64,000 bases of DNA from NCBI GenBank assembly GCA_947650285.1, contig CANTFL010001352.1:124001-188000 (forward strand), given 5' to 3'. The notes beneath the pieces are model-generated. The model ran no database searches. It worked only from the letters and a program-made list of their open reading frames with translations, and was not told where the DNA came from. Shown here one piece after another: positions 1 to 10,952 of the stretch. Position numbers and translations under genes: made by a program. The stretch is from Hyaloperonospora brassicae. Its lineage: Eukaryota; Oomycota; Peronosporomycetes; Peronosporales; Peronosporaceae. Within the stretch, counting starts at the first letter, position 1, and the number at the start of each line of letters is the position of its first letter.

Positions 1-249
1 AACGCTTCGTCCTTGATGGACGTGTAGCACGTCGAATCGTCCTCCACGGACTCGTTCTCAGGTATAAGGGGTTGCACGCCATTGACGGCCAGTCAGTGCA
101 CATTGAGCACCGGTTGCAATCGGATCAGACTTAGCGGAGCATATCAGCATCATCGACAGCTCCAGCTCTCCCTCCACTTCGAAAAAGAGCGACTCGCTGT
201 CTTTGCACGGCTTGTACTTGACGGTGCCAGGGGCTGCAAAGCCATACAA
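1..249 (-). pseudogene. Possible minus-strand coding fragment, runs off the window edge
   Basis: Not recognised as a known family. On the minus strand the stretch after a splice-acceptor-like CTTTGCAG (about 234-241) reads as plausible protein (PGTVKYKPCKDSE, FFEVEGELELSMM) down to a TGA at 58-60. A second open frame takes over near position 90 and continues to the window edge with similar composition (PENESVEDDSTCYTSIKDEA). Both frames look coding and overlap with no room for an intron, so this is probably a frameshifted remnant or a sequencing slip in the last exons of a gene lying mostly left of the window. There is no convincing ATG, since the available one at 249 is upstream of the acceptor-like site. 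It could also be chance. Confidence 0.25.
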
Positions 250-349
250 ACTCTAGAATGTTCATGAAACGAACGACTCGTGTAAGTCAATAGCGTGCCT
301 TATTAAGACCGCCTGGTGGCGCTATATTATAGAGATAGGGTAACTCTAA

Positions 350-592
350 AGCCCGCACTTGGAGCGCCTAATTGATGTGTGTGGGTTCCAGTTTCGGCCG
401 TCACGAGTGCCGCTGGAACTTAAGCGCGTCCTGAACGACTTCCCGCACTCGCAGATCTACCTCCGTCATCAGCTCAGCAATGCAGTCTTTGCCCACGTCG
501 TCGCGCCCGAGGCTCTATGCGACCACCTGCAGCATCTCAGGGCGCAACAGGCTCATGCTGCCTGGCAGTGCAAAATAAAGAGTGACCGTTGA
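350..592 (+). CDS. Possible terminal exon, unknown protein (partial)
   Basis: An open frame of about 80 codons ends at a stop at 590-592. It has no ATG near its start; the frame opens directly after an in-frame TAA, at an AG dinucleotide (350-351) that could be a splice acceptor. The peptide (for example VCGFQFRPSRVPLELKR, DFPHSQIYLRHQL, VVAPEALCDHLQHLR) has a normal globular composition with Leu, Arg and His and no low-complexity sequence. I do not recognise the family and see no partner exon upstream in the 100 bases available. It may be the last exon of a gene, an old gene remnant or a chance ORF. Confidence 0.25.
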   Translation, partial: SPHLERLIDVCGFQFRPSRVPLELKRVLNDFPHSQIYLRHQLSNAVFAHVVAPEALCDHLQHLRAQQAHAAWQCKIKSDR

Positions 593-910
593 TAGGGCCC
601 TGATAGCTTGACACACCTTTCTATTTCTTGCTGTGCCCAGCAACGTGAAAGACCGTGCAGCTGTGGTGCCAACGGCATCGAAGCGCTATGTATCAAATTA
701 TTTGGTTGCGTCGCGGGTTGCCTAACAACCAAAATTACCACTAATTAGAAGATAGCTGCTAGAGGTGAGGTTGAATTGGGTTCAGTGTTGATGATTAGAT
801 AAGCATCACACCGCATTACGCGTCCGTTGCTTCTGATTGGTCAGATAAGGTGGTTACGCTGGATGTGTGGCTCATGTATCAATAGGGTAAAGTCCAGCTA
901 TCAGGGCCCT

Positions 911-971
911 AAAAGTATGGTGAGGCTTGCCAAAAGTGTGGTGGAAACAGCAAAAGTATGGTGGAAATAGC
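911..971. repeat. Three-unit 20-bp tandem repeat
   Basis: Three consecutive units of the type AAAAGTATGGTGGAAATAGC occupy 911-931, 932-951 and 952-971. The first is the most diverged (GAGGCTTGCC in its second half). The array lies in otherwise featureless AT-rich sequence between the exon-like fragment and the Gly-rich gene. It has no coding meaning that I can see and may be a decayed transposon end. Confidence 0.6.
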
Positions 972-1271
972 AATTCCCAAACGAAAATGACCAAGGAAGA
1001 GTGGGTTTATGCGCACCACATTAACTTGAATATTCTAGGACGTATGGCAATTTATATATTTTCGTGATTAAATGAGGCATATTTATTTCCGTATATAAAC
1101 GGTGGTTTTTATGTTCCTTGAAATGAATAAACATGTGTATTACGACACGGTGGTATTTAAGTGCAATGAGCGACGGCTTTGTTTACATTCGCTACGAAAG
1201 ACAAATGCATGAACGGTGACACATGACCTACTGGCAAACAAACGAACAAGAAAAACCAAACACGCACGTTC

Positions 1272-2270
1272 TTACTCGGATCGAAGACGGCGATACTGCT
1301 TCACATTTGAAGCGTCTCCAGCGGCACCCTGCCCAGCAGTCCCAGTTCCAGTGGCTGGGTTGCCATATACGGAAGGTCCGCCCTGGCCTGCACCACCGCT
1401 TGTCACTGGTCCGCCATTGCCCGAAACGACCGGAGGAGGCCCAGCTCCTGCGCCACCCGAAACAACCGGAGGAGGCCCAGCTCCTGCGCCATTCGAAAAC
1501 CCGGCTCCGGTGCTTGGAGCAAGTGGATGTACTGTCCCTGGCCCTGCCCCGCCGGTGGTACTAGCAGGCATCGTGTAGCTAGGACCGCCGCTAGGTCCTG
1601 CACCTCCTGTGCCGGAGTACATACTGCTTGTACCGCCCGTTCCACCGCCCATTCCTGATACCGACTTGCCGCCGCCTCCACCAGAAGTACCGACGCCTCC
1701 AGCGCCACCACCTACGCCAGGAAATCCACCTCCCATGCCGCCCATGCCAGGAGGTTTGGCACCGCCCATTCCCCCCATTCCGCCCATGCCAGGAAGTCCG
1801 CCGCCCATGCCGCCCATGCCAGGAGGTTTGGCACCGCCCATTCCTCCCATACCGCCCATGCCAGGAAGTCCGCCGCCCATGCCGCCCATGCCAGGAGATT
1901 TAGCACCGCCCATACCTCCCATACCGCCCATACCAGGAAGTCCGCCGCCCATGCCGCCCATGCCAGGAGGTTTAGCACCGCCCATACCTCCCATACCGCC
2001 CATGCCAGGAAGTCCGCCGCCCATGCCGCCCATGCCGCCCATTCCAGGAGGTTTAGCACCGCCCATACCTCCCATGCCACCCATACCAGGAAGTCCACCT
2101 TTCATGCCTCCCATACCAGGAAGTCCGCCGCCCATACCGGGAAATCCGCCTCCCATGCCGCCCATACCTGGAAATCCGCCAAATTCAGCAGCTTCGTCCT
2201 TTGCGTCTGTGCCAGTAAAGACAGCCGCTACCGCGAGGAGCAAGGCAATACTCTTGTTGCCAATGAACAT
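1272..2270 (-). CDS. Secreted glycine/methionine-rich repeat protein
   Basis: A 332-residue protein. The start is the ATG at 2270, because MFIGNKSIALLLAVAAVFTG then TDA gives a clean signal peptide with predicted cleavage before KDEAAEFGG; the frame is open further upstream but that part lacks signal character. The mature protein is low complexity: residues about 30-180 are tandem 24-residue units of the type GMGGMGGGLPGMGG followed by MGGMGGAKPP. A Gly/Ser/Pro-rich region follows (SGGAGAGPPPVVSG occurs in repeats) and the tail ends VKQYRRLRSE. Secretion and repeat structure suggest a cell-wall, matrix or surface protein of the oomycete; the exact role is unknown. The RRLR near the C-terminus is too far from the signal peptide to be an RXLR effector motif. 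No intron is needed. A core-promoter match lies about 100 nt upstream. Confidence 0.8.
   Translation of the reverse strand: MFIGNKSIALLLAVAAVFTGTDAKDEAAEFGGFPGMGGMGGGFPGMGGGLPGMGGMKGGLPGMGGMGGMGGAKPPGMGGMGGMGGGLPGMGGMGGMGGAKPPGMGGMGGGLPGMGGMGGMGGAKSPGMGGMGGGLPGMGGMGGMGGAKPPGMGGMGGGLPGMGGMGGMGGAKPPGMGGMGGGFPGVGGGAGGVGTSGGGGGKSVSGMGGGTGGTSSMYSGTGGAGPSGGPSYTMPASTTGGAGPGTVHPLAPSTGAGFSNGAGAGPPPVVSGGAGAGPPPVVSGNGGPVTSGGAGQGGPSVYGNPATGTGTAGQGAAGDASNVKQYRRLRSE
1746..2110 (-). repeat. 72-bp coding minisatellite in the Gly-rich gene
   Basis: The plus-strand sequence GCCAGGAGGTTTGGCACCGC and close variants recur at 1746, 1818, 1890 and 1962 (exact 72-bp period, 24 codons) and again near 2043 (81-bp step). 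Differences are mostly third-position (TTGGCA/TTAGCA, one GATTTA). The array keeps the reading frame, so unit number can vary between alleles without breaking the protein. Confidence 0.85.
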
Positions 2271-2360
2271 TCGAGAGAAGCACAGAATACGTATTGCCAA
2301 TCGGTGATTTTGGTAGGATGGATGTCTGATCAGAGAATGCTTTGCTTCGAGGTACAGCGT

Positions 2361-2376
2361 CGAATGCAAAATGAGC
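2361..2376 (-). promoter_or_regulatory. Oomycete core promoter (Inr + flanking region) of the Gly-rich gene
   Basis: On the minus strand the sequence is GCTCATTTTGCATTCG. It contains CTCATTTT, a full match to the oomycete initiator YTCAYTYY, and follows the classic 16-nt core GCTCATTYYNCAWTTT at 14 of 16 positions. The presumed transcription start is the A at 2372, giving a 5' leader of about 100 nt before the ATG at 2270, normal for oomycete genes. Basis: motif seen in sequence; function from known oomycete promoters. Confidence 0.65.
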
Positions 2377-4422
2377 TACCTGAGCAGCTAAGCTTTGTGC
2401 AATGGAAGCGTATCGCAGCGATTAGATACAAAGTACAGGAAAGGTGGTGCTTGTGCATGTGTTGATAGGGGCAAACGGTCTGCAAGAGGTGGTGAGCAAC
2501 AATATATGACCATCTTGACATGATCTATGTTATCCATATGGGATAGCCCTCGTGGTTCGTGCAGGCTTGAATTTACAGTTGCGGTCGTTCCAGCCACGAT
2601 CTTGCAATCGGATTCGGCAGGTTAACGACATGTGGAGATGCCGTTTCTTATCGGATACTCGCAATACATGCAATTGAAACGGTTTACCAGCGACTGCAAC
2701 GTGACGAGAAAGCATATGGCACTTAGCTCCCCAGTTTACATTGTGGCCGGGTGCAAAACATCCACACCGGGTGAACAGACCCGTGCCTGTGCTCTATTCG
2801 ATTCGAACGAGAACGAAGGAGGAGCTCACCGGTGTGTCTCCACAGGGTTCCGCATCGTCGATTGCAGTCGGCCGTGTTTGCAGATCACATGGTAGGCTCT
2901 CTGGTCGCTGAACAGACCGAAAGACGTGTAGTCAATCGCTAGGCATCACCACGCGCATTGCTACGGATTGCATAGCATTGTCATAGCTTCTGCTGCAATG
3001 CGAACGTAAATTGGGTGGCGCCAAAAGGGGCTAGGCAATGTTGAATGCGTATATGTGTTCAACCGGTACAAATCGAGCTGAGCGGAACGACCGCGCGGCA
3101 CATTTTGCATGGCCACAAGACTAGTGCTGTCGTTCTAGGTGTCACTTTATGCTGCCGTAACACCAATGAGGTGGCTGGACGACAGTACGATATGTACTAC
3201 CTCAGACGGGGATGCAAATAGCACCAGAGACGCGGTGACGCAACATCGGAGCTCTTTTTTCACCAACATTCGCGACACTAGTAAAGGTTGCTAGACTTGG
3301 AGCGATACATTGCGAGATCTGTTCGTAGAATGCGGCTCATTGCATGCCTGTATGGTAGCAGAGAGTGAATGGACAAAAAACCTGCGCCCCGCCAGGGTGG
3401 TCTTTTGACTTGACTTCTCCTGGTCCAATGTACAAGCTGCTTGCATGGTCCTTACAAACAGTTGTGCTATAATCGGCAAGTGCATGGCAGCAGGGAGCAC
3501 ATAGAAAACACCATCTGTTGGTCGGATTGCTACTCACACCATGAGGTATGTCAAGTCGCCGGTAGCCACAACAAGTGATTTGGAGCCGCTAAGAAGATGG
3601 TCAACATTCACAAGTTAGCCACGGACTCGTTGTTAACATTGTACGGGTCTCAGACGTCGACAGACTAGGAGCAAGAGCGTTTCGAATCACGGTCAGAAAG
3701 ATCGAGAGATGCTAAAAGCTTTATCTCATGAGAATTTGACGTAGTGATCACAGCCGACTCCTCGGGCACGATATAGTATGATGCGGCCAACGTTTGTGTG
3801 ACGTTTCAGCATATATTAGACTGTAGTTACTTTGCTATCGTGATCTTCCTTTTCATTTACCCATGCTGCCACAGTAAGAACCATTGGCGGTCCCATTGTA
3901 GACTGTCCGACGAGTTTTAGACGGTAGTTGGTATTGCACTGTTATACATCAAGTGCAAAAGTATGTACAAAGACTCCTGGCGACCTCATCGACAGCTTTC
4001 GCGTGACTTTCCATCAGCTCAAGTAGGATGTGATGATGCACTCACTAGCTGCAGACTTGCTCTCTTTTTACAACTGCATACATGGAAGCGTAGCTGTGTT
4101 ACGCAATCCATGGATGCAGCAGTAAGTGCGATGTCAAACATGAACCGTATCAGCCAAAACTTCGTCGCACGTGAGCATCTGGTCGGAGCACAGCCCTTTT
4201 CGCCAGTACTTGGTATGTTGTTGTATGACCAAGTATGTCGAGACACGATTTGCTGGCACGATTGGTGCGTAATCTAAATATGCCGTATACCATCTGCATG
4301 ACCATATAGACAAATTGTATTCGCACTACGCCGGTATTGTCTCTTTCGAGATCTTCGTTCTTGATCCAAGAAAATGTAGTGCTAACTGTGGTCATAATGG
4401 AAATGTGAGCTGTGGGTGTCAT
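2377..4422. other. No supported feature
   Basis: About 2 kb without a convincing gene. Open frames here are under 105 codons, overlap each other on both strands and have no recognisable domain. I see no LTR or LINE similarity. It includes the upstream region of the Gly-rich gene. Confidence 0.6.
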
Positions 4423-4886
4423 CGTAACGGGGTGAGCCCGTTACATAAAAATTGATACAAATGTATCAATTTTTGAATATTATCGAATTAGATAATATTC
4501 AATCAACACCACTCGAGACGAGGTGATGTTGACTGAATGTTGCCCTCGAGGGTAACATTCTTTGGTGCTCCACTTTAAGGTTGATGTACACGGTACATCA
4601 ACCATATCAACCACCAATTGCTGCTGGACGCGCATAATGGGTGGCTAGCAAGCAACCCACATAGGATATTGTAGTTTAAAATAGTTAGACTAAGACAAAA
4701 ACAGTTTATCAAAAGAAAATTAATCATATTATTACTGTTCTAGTTTCCCCTTATACAGAGCTTCCCTCAATATGTTTACTTCCTCGCGATTCCTCACGCC
4801 ACGTGTACGTGACGTCGGGAGTACGCAGCCTTGTGTTTAGTCAACACAAGGTCTTACCAGTTATCTGGTAAGCGTGCCCTGTTACA
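4423..4886 (+). mobile_element. Solo LTR, Ty3/gypsy-like family D
   Basis: Starts CGTAACGGGG (first base changed from the expected TG) and ends CCCTGTTACA, so the ends are long inverted repeats of the kind seen in the RLG-A LTRs. No internal domain follows and no target duplication is visible (GTCAT against TTCTA), so it is an old solo LTR formed by LTR-LTR recombination. The inside is a chain of hairpins: a 13-bp stem with 2-nt loop at 4447-4474, and an 11-bp stem with ACG loop at 4579-4603. An inverted relative lies at 50720-51180. Confidence 0.75.
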
Positions 4887-5151
4887 TTCTAAGTAGTAGG
4901 TTCAGCGAGTGAGAAGGTAATTTATTTTTTATTAAGAGTGCAACCTACAATATGCTGTCGCTGGGCAACTAAGTTAGTCAGAAGTAGACTTATTTAATGA
5001 CTTAGTATCATTCAGGCCCTGACAGCAGAGCACCTACGCGCGGCCTCTAGTCTCGAAATGATATAATTCCGCAAAGTCACAACGGAGCTTTGTATTACAT
5101 GTTTGTCGATGCAACAGACCTTCATCCAGTGGTTTACATCATTGTAGATGT

Positions 5152-5640
5152 AATTTGTAATCTCTTAAACAGTTCCATGGGTCGCAGGTAGTATGCACTT
5201 GAATATGATTTTCGGTGTTCATTGCAAAATTCGCCAGTCTATCCGCCGTTTCTCTGAAGGTGAGAATATGTTTATCCCAGCTGTCGACATCGATCCAGTG
5301 AGCGATAGTGTGTAATTCGAAATATAATCGCACTAGATGTGGCTTGAGCGGGGATGTGTGTAAAGCTTGTAGTTGCGAAAGCACTAGCGCACAGTCGCCG
5401 ATGACATGCAGAGGTGAATAGCCGCTGCCCTTCGCGCGTGGAAGACCGTGCACAAGCTCCCAATATTCCGCATATTGTTATTAATAACGGTGGAATCGTG
5501 AGCCACGGTCGATATCAACATGACGCAAGCGGCATAAGTATGAATGTAGAGTTGGCGAAAGCCGGATCCAGATCCCCCCGGACATGTATATACCCGATAT
5601 TCCCCGTCAAAATTTAGAAGGTATAGAATTCCCGGGAATC
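5152..5640 (-). pseudogene. LINE ORF2, C-terminal RNase H domain (remnant)
   Basis: The minus strand encodes a type I RNase H of the kind found at the C-terminus of L1-like LINEs in oomycetes: NFDGEYR with a PGGSGSG turn (first Asp), NNNYAEYWELVHGL (Glu, after a frame change), LHVIGDCALVLSQLQ (second Asp) and ETADRLANFAMNT (third Asp). The order and spacing are right, but the frame changes between the first and second motif (about 5440-5500), so the gene is dead. The LINE body continues at higher coordinates beyond the copia insertion (11.3-14 kb). Basis: motifs seen; family assignment from known LINE RNase H domains. Confidence 0.7.
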
Positions 5641-6077
5641 TTTCGTGAGGCAGCATGTGCATCGACGGCAATTCATCGGATCAATGGAAGGCATAGGCTC
5701 ATATTGACTTTGCGTGCCGGAAACGTTGCCTGTCTTATCCCATATCAGACTAGTAAGTTGACCCACTGAACCGTCGAATCGACCGTCAAAACAGATTATT
5801 GGCGCTGCTGTGTGTATGTTCTGAGTCAAAGATGAGTTGCCCATGCGGCGGAGGAGCTTAAACATAGAATCAATTGTTGTAGATACTACAAAAAGCCACC
5901 GTGATCAAAATACTGGGATTGCGGCTTGAGCTTTCGACAATCAGCGCTTGGGTCTAGATTATTTAAAAACACATCCCAGGCATGCTAAGGAATTCCCGTG
6001 AGGTCCGAGCCAAACGCCCAGACGCTTGATTCTAATCCGTGAAAGTGCCGGGACATCGTCACCGATCAAGCAGATGA

Positions 6078-6452
6078 TATAAGAAGAAATCGTTTCTGAC
6101 AAGTCGCGAGGGTCAAGACAAATACCCCGTGACACGGTAAGTTACAATCGTACATGATTGGCTAACAAGTTTGACATCTTGACAGATGGGACGAGGCGAC
6201 GATGTCGCCACGTCGGACCACCAGGATGTTGCGACATATGAGACGAGGCGACGATATTACCATGTCGTCTTGTCGATGTCGTAACAGGTGGGACGGAGCG
6301 GGATAGACGTGCACTATAGACGGTATAGTTGCAGTCCGTTTCGCATGCATGTGTAGGTGTTCACGAACGAGGGAGGTTAATGCTTAAATATATTCACTTT
6401 TACTTCTACATCTTCTGGAACAAGTGCATCAACGAACACACATCATTCTACA
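6078..6452 (+). repeat. Copia 5' LTR
   Basis: Begins TATAAGAAGAAATCG and ends TTCTACA. The boundary was set by comparison with the 3' copy and by the GATGA target duplication. The ends are TA...CA rather than the canonical TG...CA. It contains GACGAGGCGACGATG, repeated with variation about 60 bp later. Confidence 0.85.
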
Positions 6453-6468
6453 GGTTATAAGCCCAAAG
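6453..6468 (+). promoter_or_regulatory. Primer-binding site, half-tRNA type
   Basis: GGTTATAAGCCCAAAG follows the 5' LTR directly. It resembles the copia-type site complementary to the anticodon arm of initiator tRNA-Met (GGTTATGGGCCC in Drosophila copia) and not the usual TGGTAGC complementary to the tRNA 3' end. This indicates priming from a cleaved half-tRNA, the hallmark of hemiviruses. One or two bases differ from a perfect anticodon-arm complement. Confidence 0.55.
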
Positions 6469-6588
6469 AATCGTGTTGCCGGCGCAGCTCAAGGAGCCAC
6501 ACCCGCTGCGGTGGTCGATGGTCGAGAAACGACCGAGGACCACCAACTAGAAGAAAAGTCGGCAGTGCCCGCGGCGGCACTGGACAAG

Positions 6589-9500
6589 ATGCTCGCCATG
6601 CTTGGCGACTTGTCGGAACGGATGGGCAGGATGGAATCCTCCCAACGCGAACAAGTTGGAGGCCAACGCATGGAATCTGCGGAGTCGAGCGTCTTTGGTT
6701 CGGTTCTCGGTTCAGGGGCCGGTATAACATTTCAGGCTTTGGAGCGTACCCCACCCCCTAAACGTTCACCGAATGTCTCGCCGGCCACCTACTTCGGTGT
6801 CCGACGACCGGATCTGGCCGGGGAACACATGGTTGACGCGCCGGCCCAGGCAAATGTCAACCATGGAATGGCTCGGGGTCTCGAGCCTGGAATTCAGGGA
6901 CATGCCATGCTCGCGGGAGTATACCCGGGTATGCAAGTACCAGGTCCGGTGCAACACCAGCCCGGACAGGTACACCAAGGTGTACCGGATGGACGCCAAA
7001 GGAAGCTTGCTTTGCAACCTTTCGATGGAAAGGAGCTCTACCATGGCCTTGAGAGTGGTTTCATTGAATGGGGCAAGGAATTTGTCCGGCAGGTTGCGTT
7101 CTCGGAACGCGCCTGCGGTTTTGGATGGCCTGAAGATATCAAGGTGGATGTCCTCGGCCAACACCTCGCTGGTACGGCGCAGAAGCATTACCGGCGGCAG
7201 GTGGAAACTTGGTGGTCTGAGAGCCAAACCTTGGAGCATGCATTGCAAAGGTTACTCCAGACCTTCAACACCAAGATAACACCTGCCCAGACTATGAAGC
7301 TGTTTACTGCTGCCAAGTCACCCCAGCGTAGCTGGACCGAACACTTCCTGTACCTGACCGCTGTGAGCGACGCATGTGAAGGTGCGGACAACCTCGTACT
7401 GGAAAACATCGTGCATTATGCCGATCCATCCATGCGGACGACTATGTTGTCCCGCCTGAATTTGAACAGGATTGACTATCTTCGTCAAGCTGAAGAGCTC
7501 GCGCAATTCGCACAGTCAACGGAGCTTGCAGTTCGCGTGAAGCACTTCGGTCGGGATGCTGTCAACATTGTTGAACCAAACAACCAACATAAGAAGATCG
7601 AACGGACCAAGAAACAACATGGTCCACAGCGATCCAAGCAGTGTTACCTTTGCGGCAGCACCGGGCATCTCAAGATGAACTGCCCAAAGGGTACCAAGAA
7701 GAAGCAAGATGCAGATTTCGTCTTGGCTCTCCCAGTACATCGGACGATTTCGCCAAGTCACTGGGTGCTGGACAGCGGCTCAGGTCGTCACCTGATTAAC
7801 GATTTGAGCTTGCTGGAAGATGCGGTGGACTGCAACACCAAATGCTTCACCGCTGCGTCGGACAGTGAACCACTTCGGATCACCAAGCAAGGAAGTGTGA
7901 TGATCCGGGTCAAAGCACTTGGATTAACTAAGACAATACGTCTTCTCGATGTTCAATACGCATCAAACTTGGAGTGCAACATCATCTCGTTTGGGAAACT
8001 CGAGTCGAAGGGATGCATCCTTGAGTATCGAGAAGGGAGGCGTGTCATGGTTTCGCAATTCGGTGGATTACCTATTATGGATGTCGATCGGATCAATAGT
8101 GTACTGGTCGTTGAAGTTTTCAAAGGAGCTACGATCAATGGTTCCAATGGTTTCGGATCACCAAGAGAAGCTATCATGACGGTCGTCGACGACATCAAGA
8201 GTAGAACAAGGAACGACGTTCAACATGGAACCCTGTTTTATTTTCATCACTGTCCAGGGCACTTGTGCTACGACACCATCATAAAGATGGCTCGGGATCC
8301 CGCCTCTGGTATCAAACTGACTGATACCAAGCGCGTCAAGTGCTTAGCCTGTGCACAAGGCAAGCAGACAAAGAACCGACAATCGCGGAAGGACAGTGGG
8401 TTGAATTCACCCATTGACGTGATCGGAGGCGTGGTCTGTTCAGACCTGAAAGGTCCTATGACCCCCCGTGATCGACTCGGCAATCGACACCTGATCAATT
8501 TCATTGATCATAGGTCGAATTACTGCCGGGTGTTCCTAGCGAAGACCAAAGATGCTGCTGCGATGCATTTCAAGAATTTTTTGGTGGTTTTCGAACGCCA
8601 ATTTAATTGCCGTATACATGTTTTACGTACAGACGGTGGAGGCGAGTACAAACCTCTGGATGTTTTTTGCAAGGAAGTCGGTGTCTCTCGCCAAGTGAGC
8701 GAGCGTGACAACCAGGTCAGCAATGGCAAAGCCGAGCGCATGCATCGCACTATCATGAATATGGTGCGAAGCATGGTGTTTGCAAGTGGGTTACCCTTGA
8801 CGTTTTGGGGTGATGCTGCAGAATATGCAGCATACATCTTAAATCGAAGTCCCACCAAGGCTTACGAAGGTAGCATCTCACCCATCGAGATGCTAACCAA
8901 GAAGACACCCGTCTTAAGTGACATTGTGGTTTTCGGGTCCTCATGCACTGTGCATCGAACGACCTCGAACAAGTCATTGGGTCCCCGTGGCAAACAGAGG
9001 ATCATCATCGGGAAGAGCGATGAGATGAAAGGCTATCGGGTCTTCATACCAATGGATCGTGTGGTGGTAGTAACTCAACACGTGAAAAACGTCGAAACCT
9101 TGGATAACATCCAAAGGCCAAACATGACCAAAACGTTACATGGTACCGAAGGTCAGGAGGAGCTCGGTGACCAAGGTGGCACGAGCAAATCAAGTGCAAA
9201 GCCATCAGAATGGACTCGTGATCCACACATGACACGATCACGCCGAAATGACGAAGATACATCAAGCGAAGTCACTATCTCAGGTGAGGGTGTCGACATC
9301 GTCAACGCTGTTCGGGACCCGAAAAACTATGGCGAGGCTGTGCGAAGCGACAGCAAGGATAAATGGGCTGTGGCCATCAAGGATGAACTCGACGCACTGG
9401 AGGAGAACGGTGTGTGGGCGGTTGTCGTTCCACCTGACAACGCCCACATACTCCACAATAAATGGGTTTTCAAAACAAAGACCGATGCTGACGGGAATGT

Positions 9501-10952
9501 CGAGAGATACAAGGCCAGACTCGTTGCATGTGGAAACGAGCAATTGTTTGGAGTCGACTACACCTTGACATTTGCCGCGATTATGGAACTCGGGACAGTC
9601 AAGGTGATCCTGGTCCTCTCACGAAGATGGAATGTGCCTGCTCGTCACGGCGATGTGCCAAACGCATATGTCAAGGCCGATCAGGAAAAGGACCTCGACA
9701 TCTACATGAAGATACCAAGTGGTATGCAAGTTAACGAAGACACCTTGGCCTATCATGGTGTGGACGCGACCAAACAGCTCGCACTGTTGCTCAAGAAGTC
9801 TTTTTATGGCTTGAAACAAGCTGGAAGATTGTGAAGCAAACTACTACACTCCAAGCTGACCGAGTTAAACTTCAAACAATGCACGACGGACATGTGCCTC
9901 TATGTCAACCGAACCGGTACGGATCTAACGGTTGTCGGTGTTTACGTCGACGACATACTGGTGACTGGAACTTCGAACGCTGTCGTCGGACAATTTTTCA
10001 AGGACATGGCATCTCTCGAGATCAAGGACCTCGGCATTGTGAACAAGTTCCTCGGACTGAGGATCAAGCTGAACGAAAATGAAGGCTACGTGTTGGACCA
10101 AGAGGTTACCATCGACTCACTGCTAAAGTAACATGGACTGGCTACTGCTAACGGTGTTCGATCTCCAATCGGAAACGAATGCAACGACGACGATGAGTCG
10201 AATTCAGAGTCATTGAAGCCGACCGCCAAGGATGGAGATGCAAGCATCAAGGCATTTCAGTCACTCGTCGGAAGTTTACTGTGGATTGCGCGTTGTACTC
10301 GACCGGACATTTTTTTGCGGTACACCGCGCAACCCGGCAGACCCACAAGCCGACGGTCAAGGATTGGAGAACAACGAAACAAGTCGCGAGGTATCTGAAG
10401 GAGACCAAGACGTTGAAGCTATGCATCAACAGTTCACAAGGCGTGGACGTCCCAATCAAGATTGAGAGCTGGAGCGACGCGGACTACGCTGCGGACAAGT
10501 CGGACCGCAAGTCGGTCACTGGATACGTCCTTACTGTGGATGGCGCTGTCGTTTCATGGGCGTGCAAGAAGCAGACCGGGGTGTCGCTAAGCACAATGGA
10601 AGCTGAGTTCATTGCATCGTCTCACGCTGGTCGCGAACTACTGGGTTTGAAGGAGCTGTTTGGCGAGTTAAACATGAAAATCGTCAAGCCAATGCCGATG
10701 TGGATGGATAACCAAGCAGCCATCAACTTGTTAAAGACCGAGAGGAGTTCGTCAAGTGCCAAGCATGTGGATATTCGTTTCAAGTTTATCTGCCACTACG
10801 CACAAGCAAAAGAGATTGAACCACGCTTCATCAAGTCAGACGAGATGATTGCTGATCTCCTGACTAAGGCACTACCGGCACCAAGGATGAAGGATCTGCG
10901 CGCGATGTTTAAGTTGAAGACCCCTCCGGATACGATTGAGGAGGAGTATTAG
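6589..10952 (+). pseudogene. Copia Gag-Pol polyprotein, broken in reverse transcriptase
   Basis: One frame runs from 6424 (no ATG until 6589) to a TGA at 9832-9834, and the same frame resumes to a TAA near 10129. A +1 slip in a run of seven T (about 10309-10315) then moves the end into another frame that stops at 10952. Domains (residues counted from 6424): Gag about 180-360, zinc knuckle CYLCGSTGHLKMNC from 407, protease DSG at 450, integrase HHCC (H608, C640) and catalytic D674, D737, E771, then reverse transcriptase with YVDD at 9943-9954 and RNase H (DRKSVTGYVLTVDG, MEAEFIA, WMDNQAAINLL). The TGA replaces the Trp expected after the FYGLKQAGR motif. Gag, protease and integrase could still be made; reverse transcriptase and RNase H cannot be in one chain. 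Confidence 0.9.
10938..10946 (+). promoter_or_regulatory. Polypurine tract overlapping the end of copia pol
   Basis: GAGGAGGAG lies immediately before the 3' LTR and at the same time encodes the final Glu residues of the polyprotein. The stop codon TAG is in the first bases of the LTR itself (TATTAG). There is no other purine run at the expected place, so this is the likely plus-strand primer. Confidence 0.6.

Noticed and set aside
1272..1300. RRLR near the C-terminus of the Gly-rich protein as an RXLR effector motif
   Set aside because: RXLR motifs lie within about 60 residues after the signal peptide, not at the C-terminus.
1609..2307. Plus-strand 232-codon Pro-rich ORF
   Set aside because: Complement of the Gly/Met repeat gene; no signal peptide, and the core promoter, signal peptide and Gly-rich gene logic support the minus strand.
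2388..4422. Several 60-105 codon ORFs on both strands
   Set aside because: Mutually overlapping, no domains, no promoter motif in place; expected by chance.
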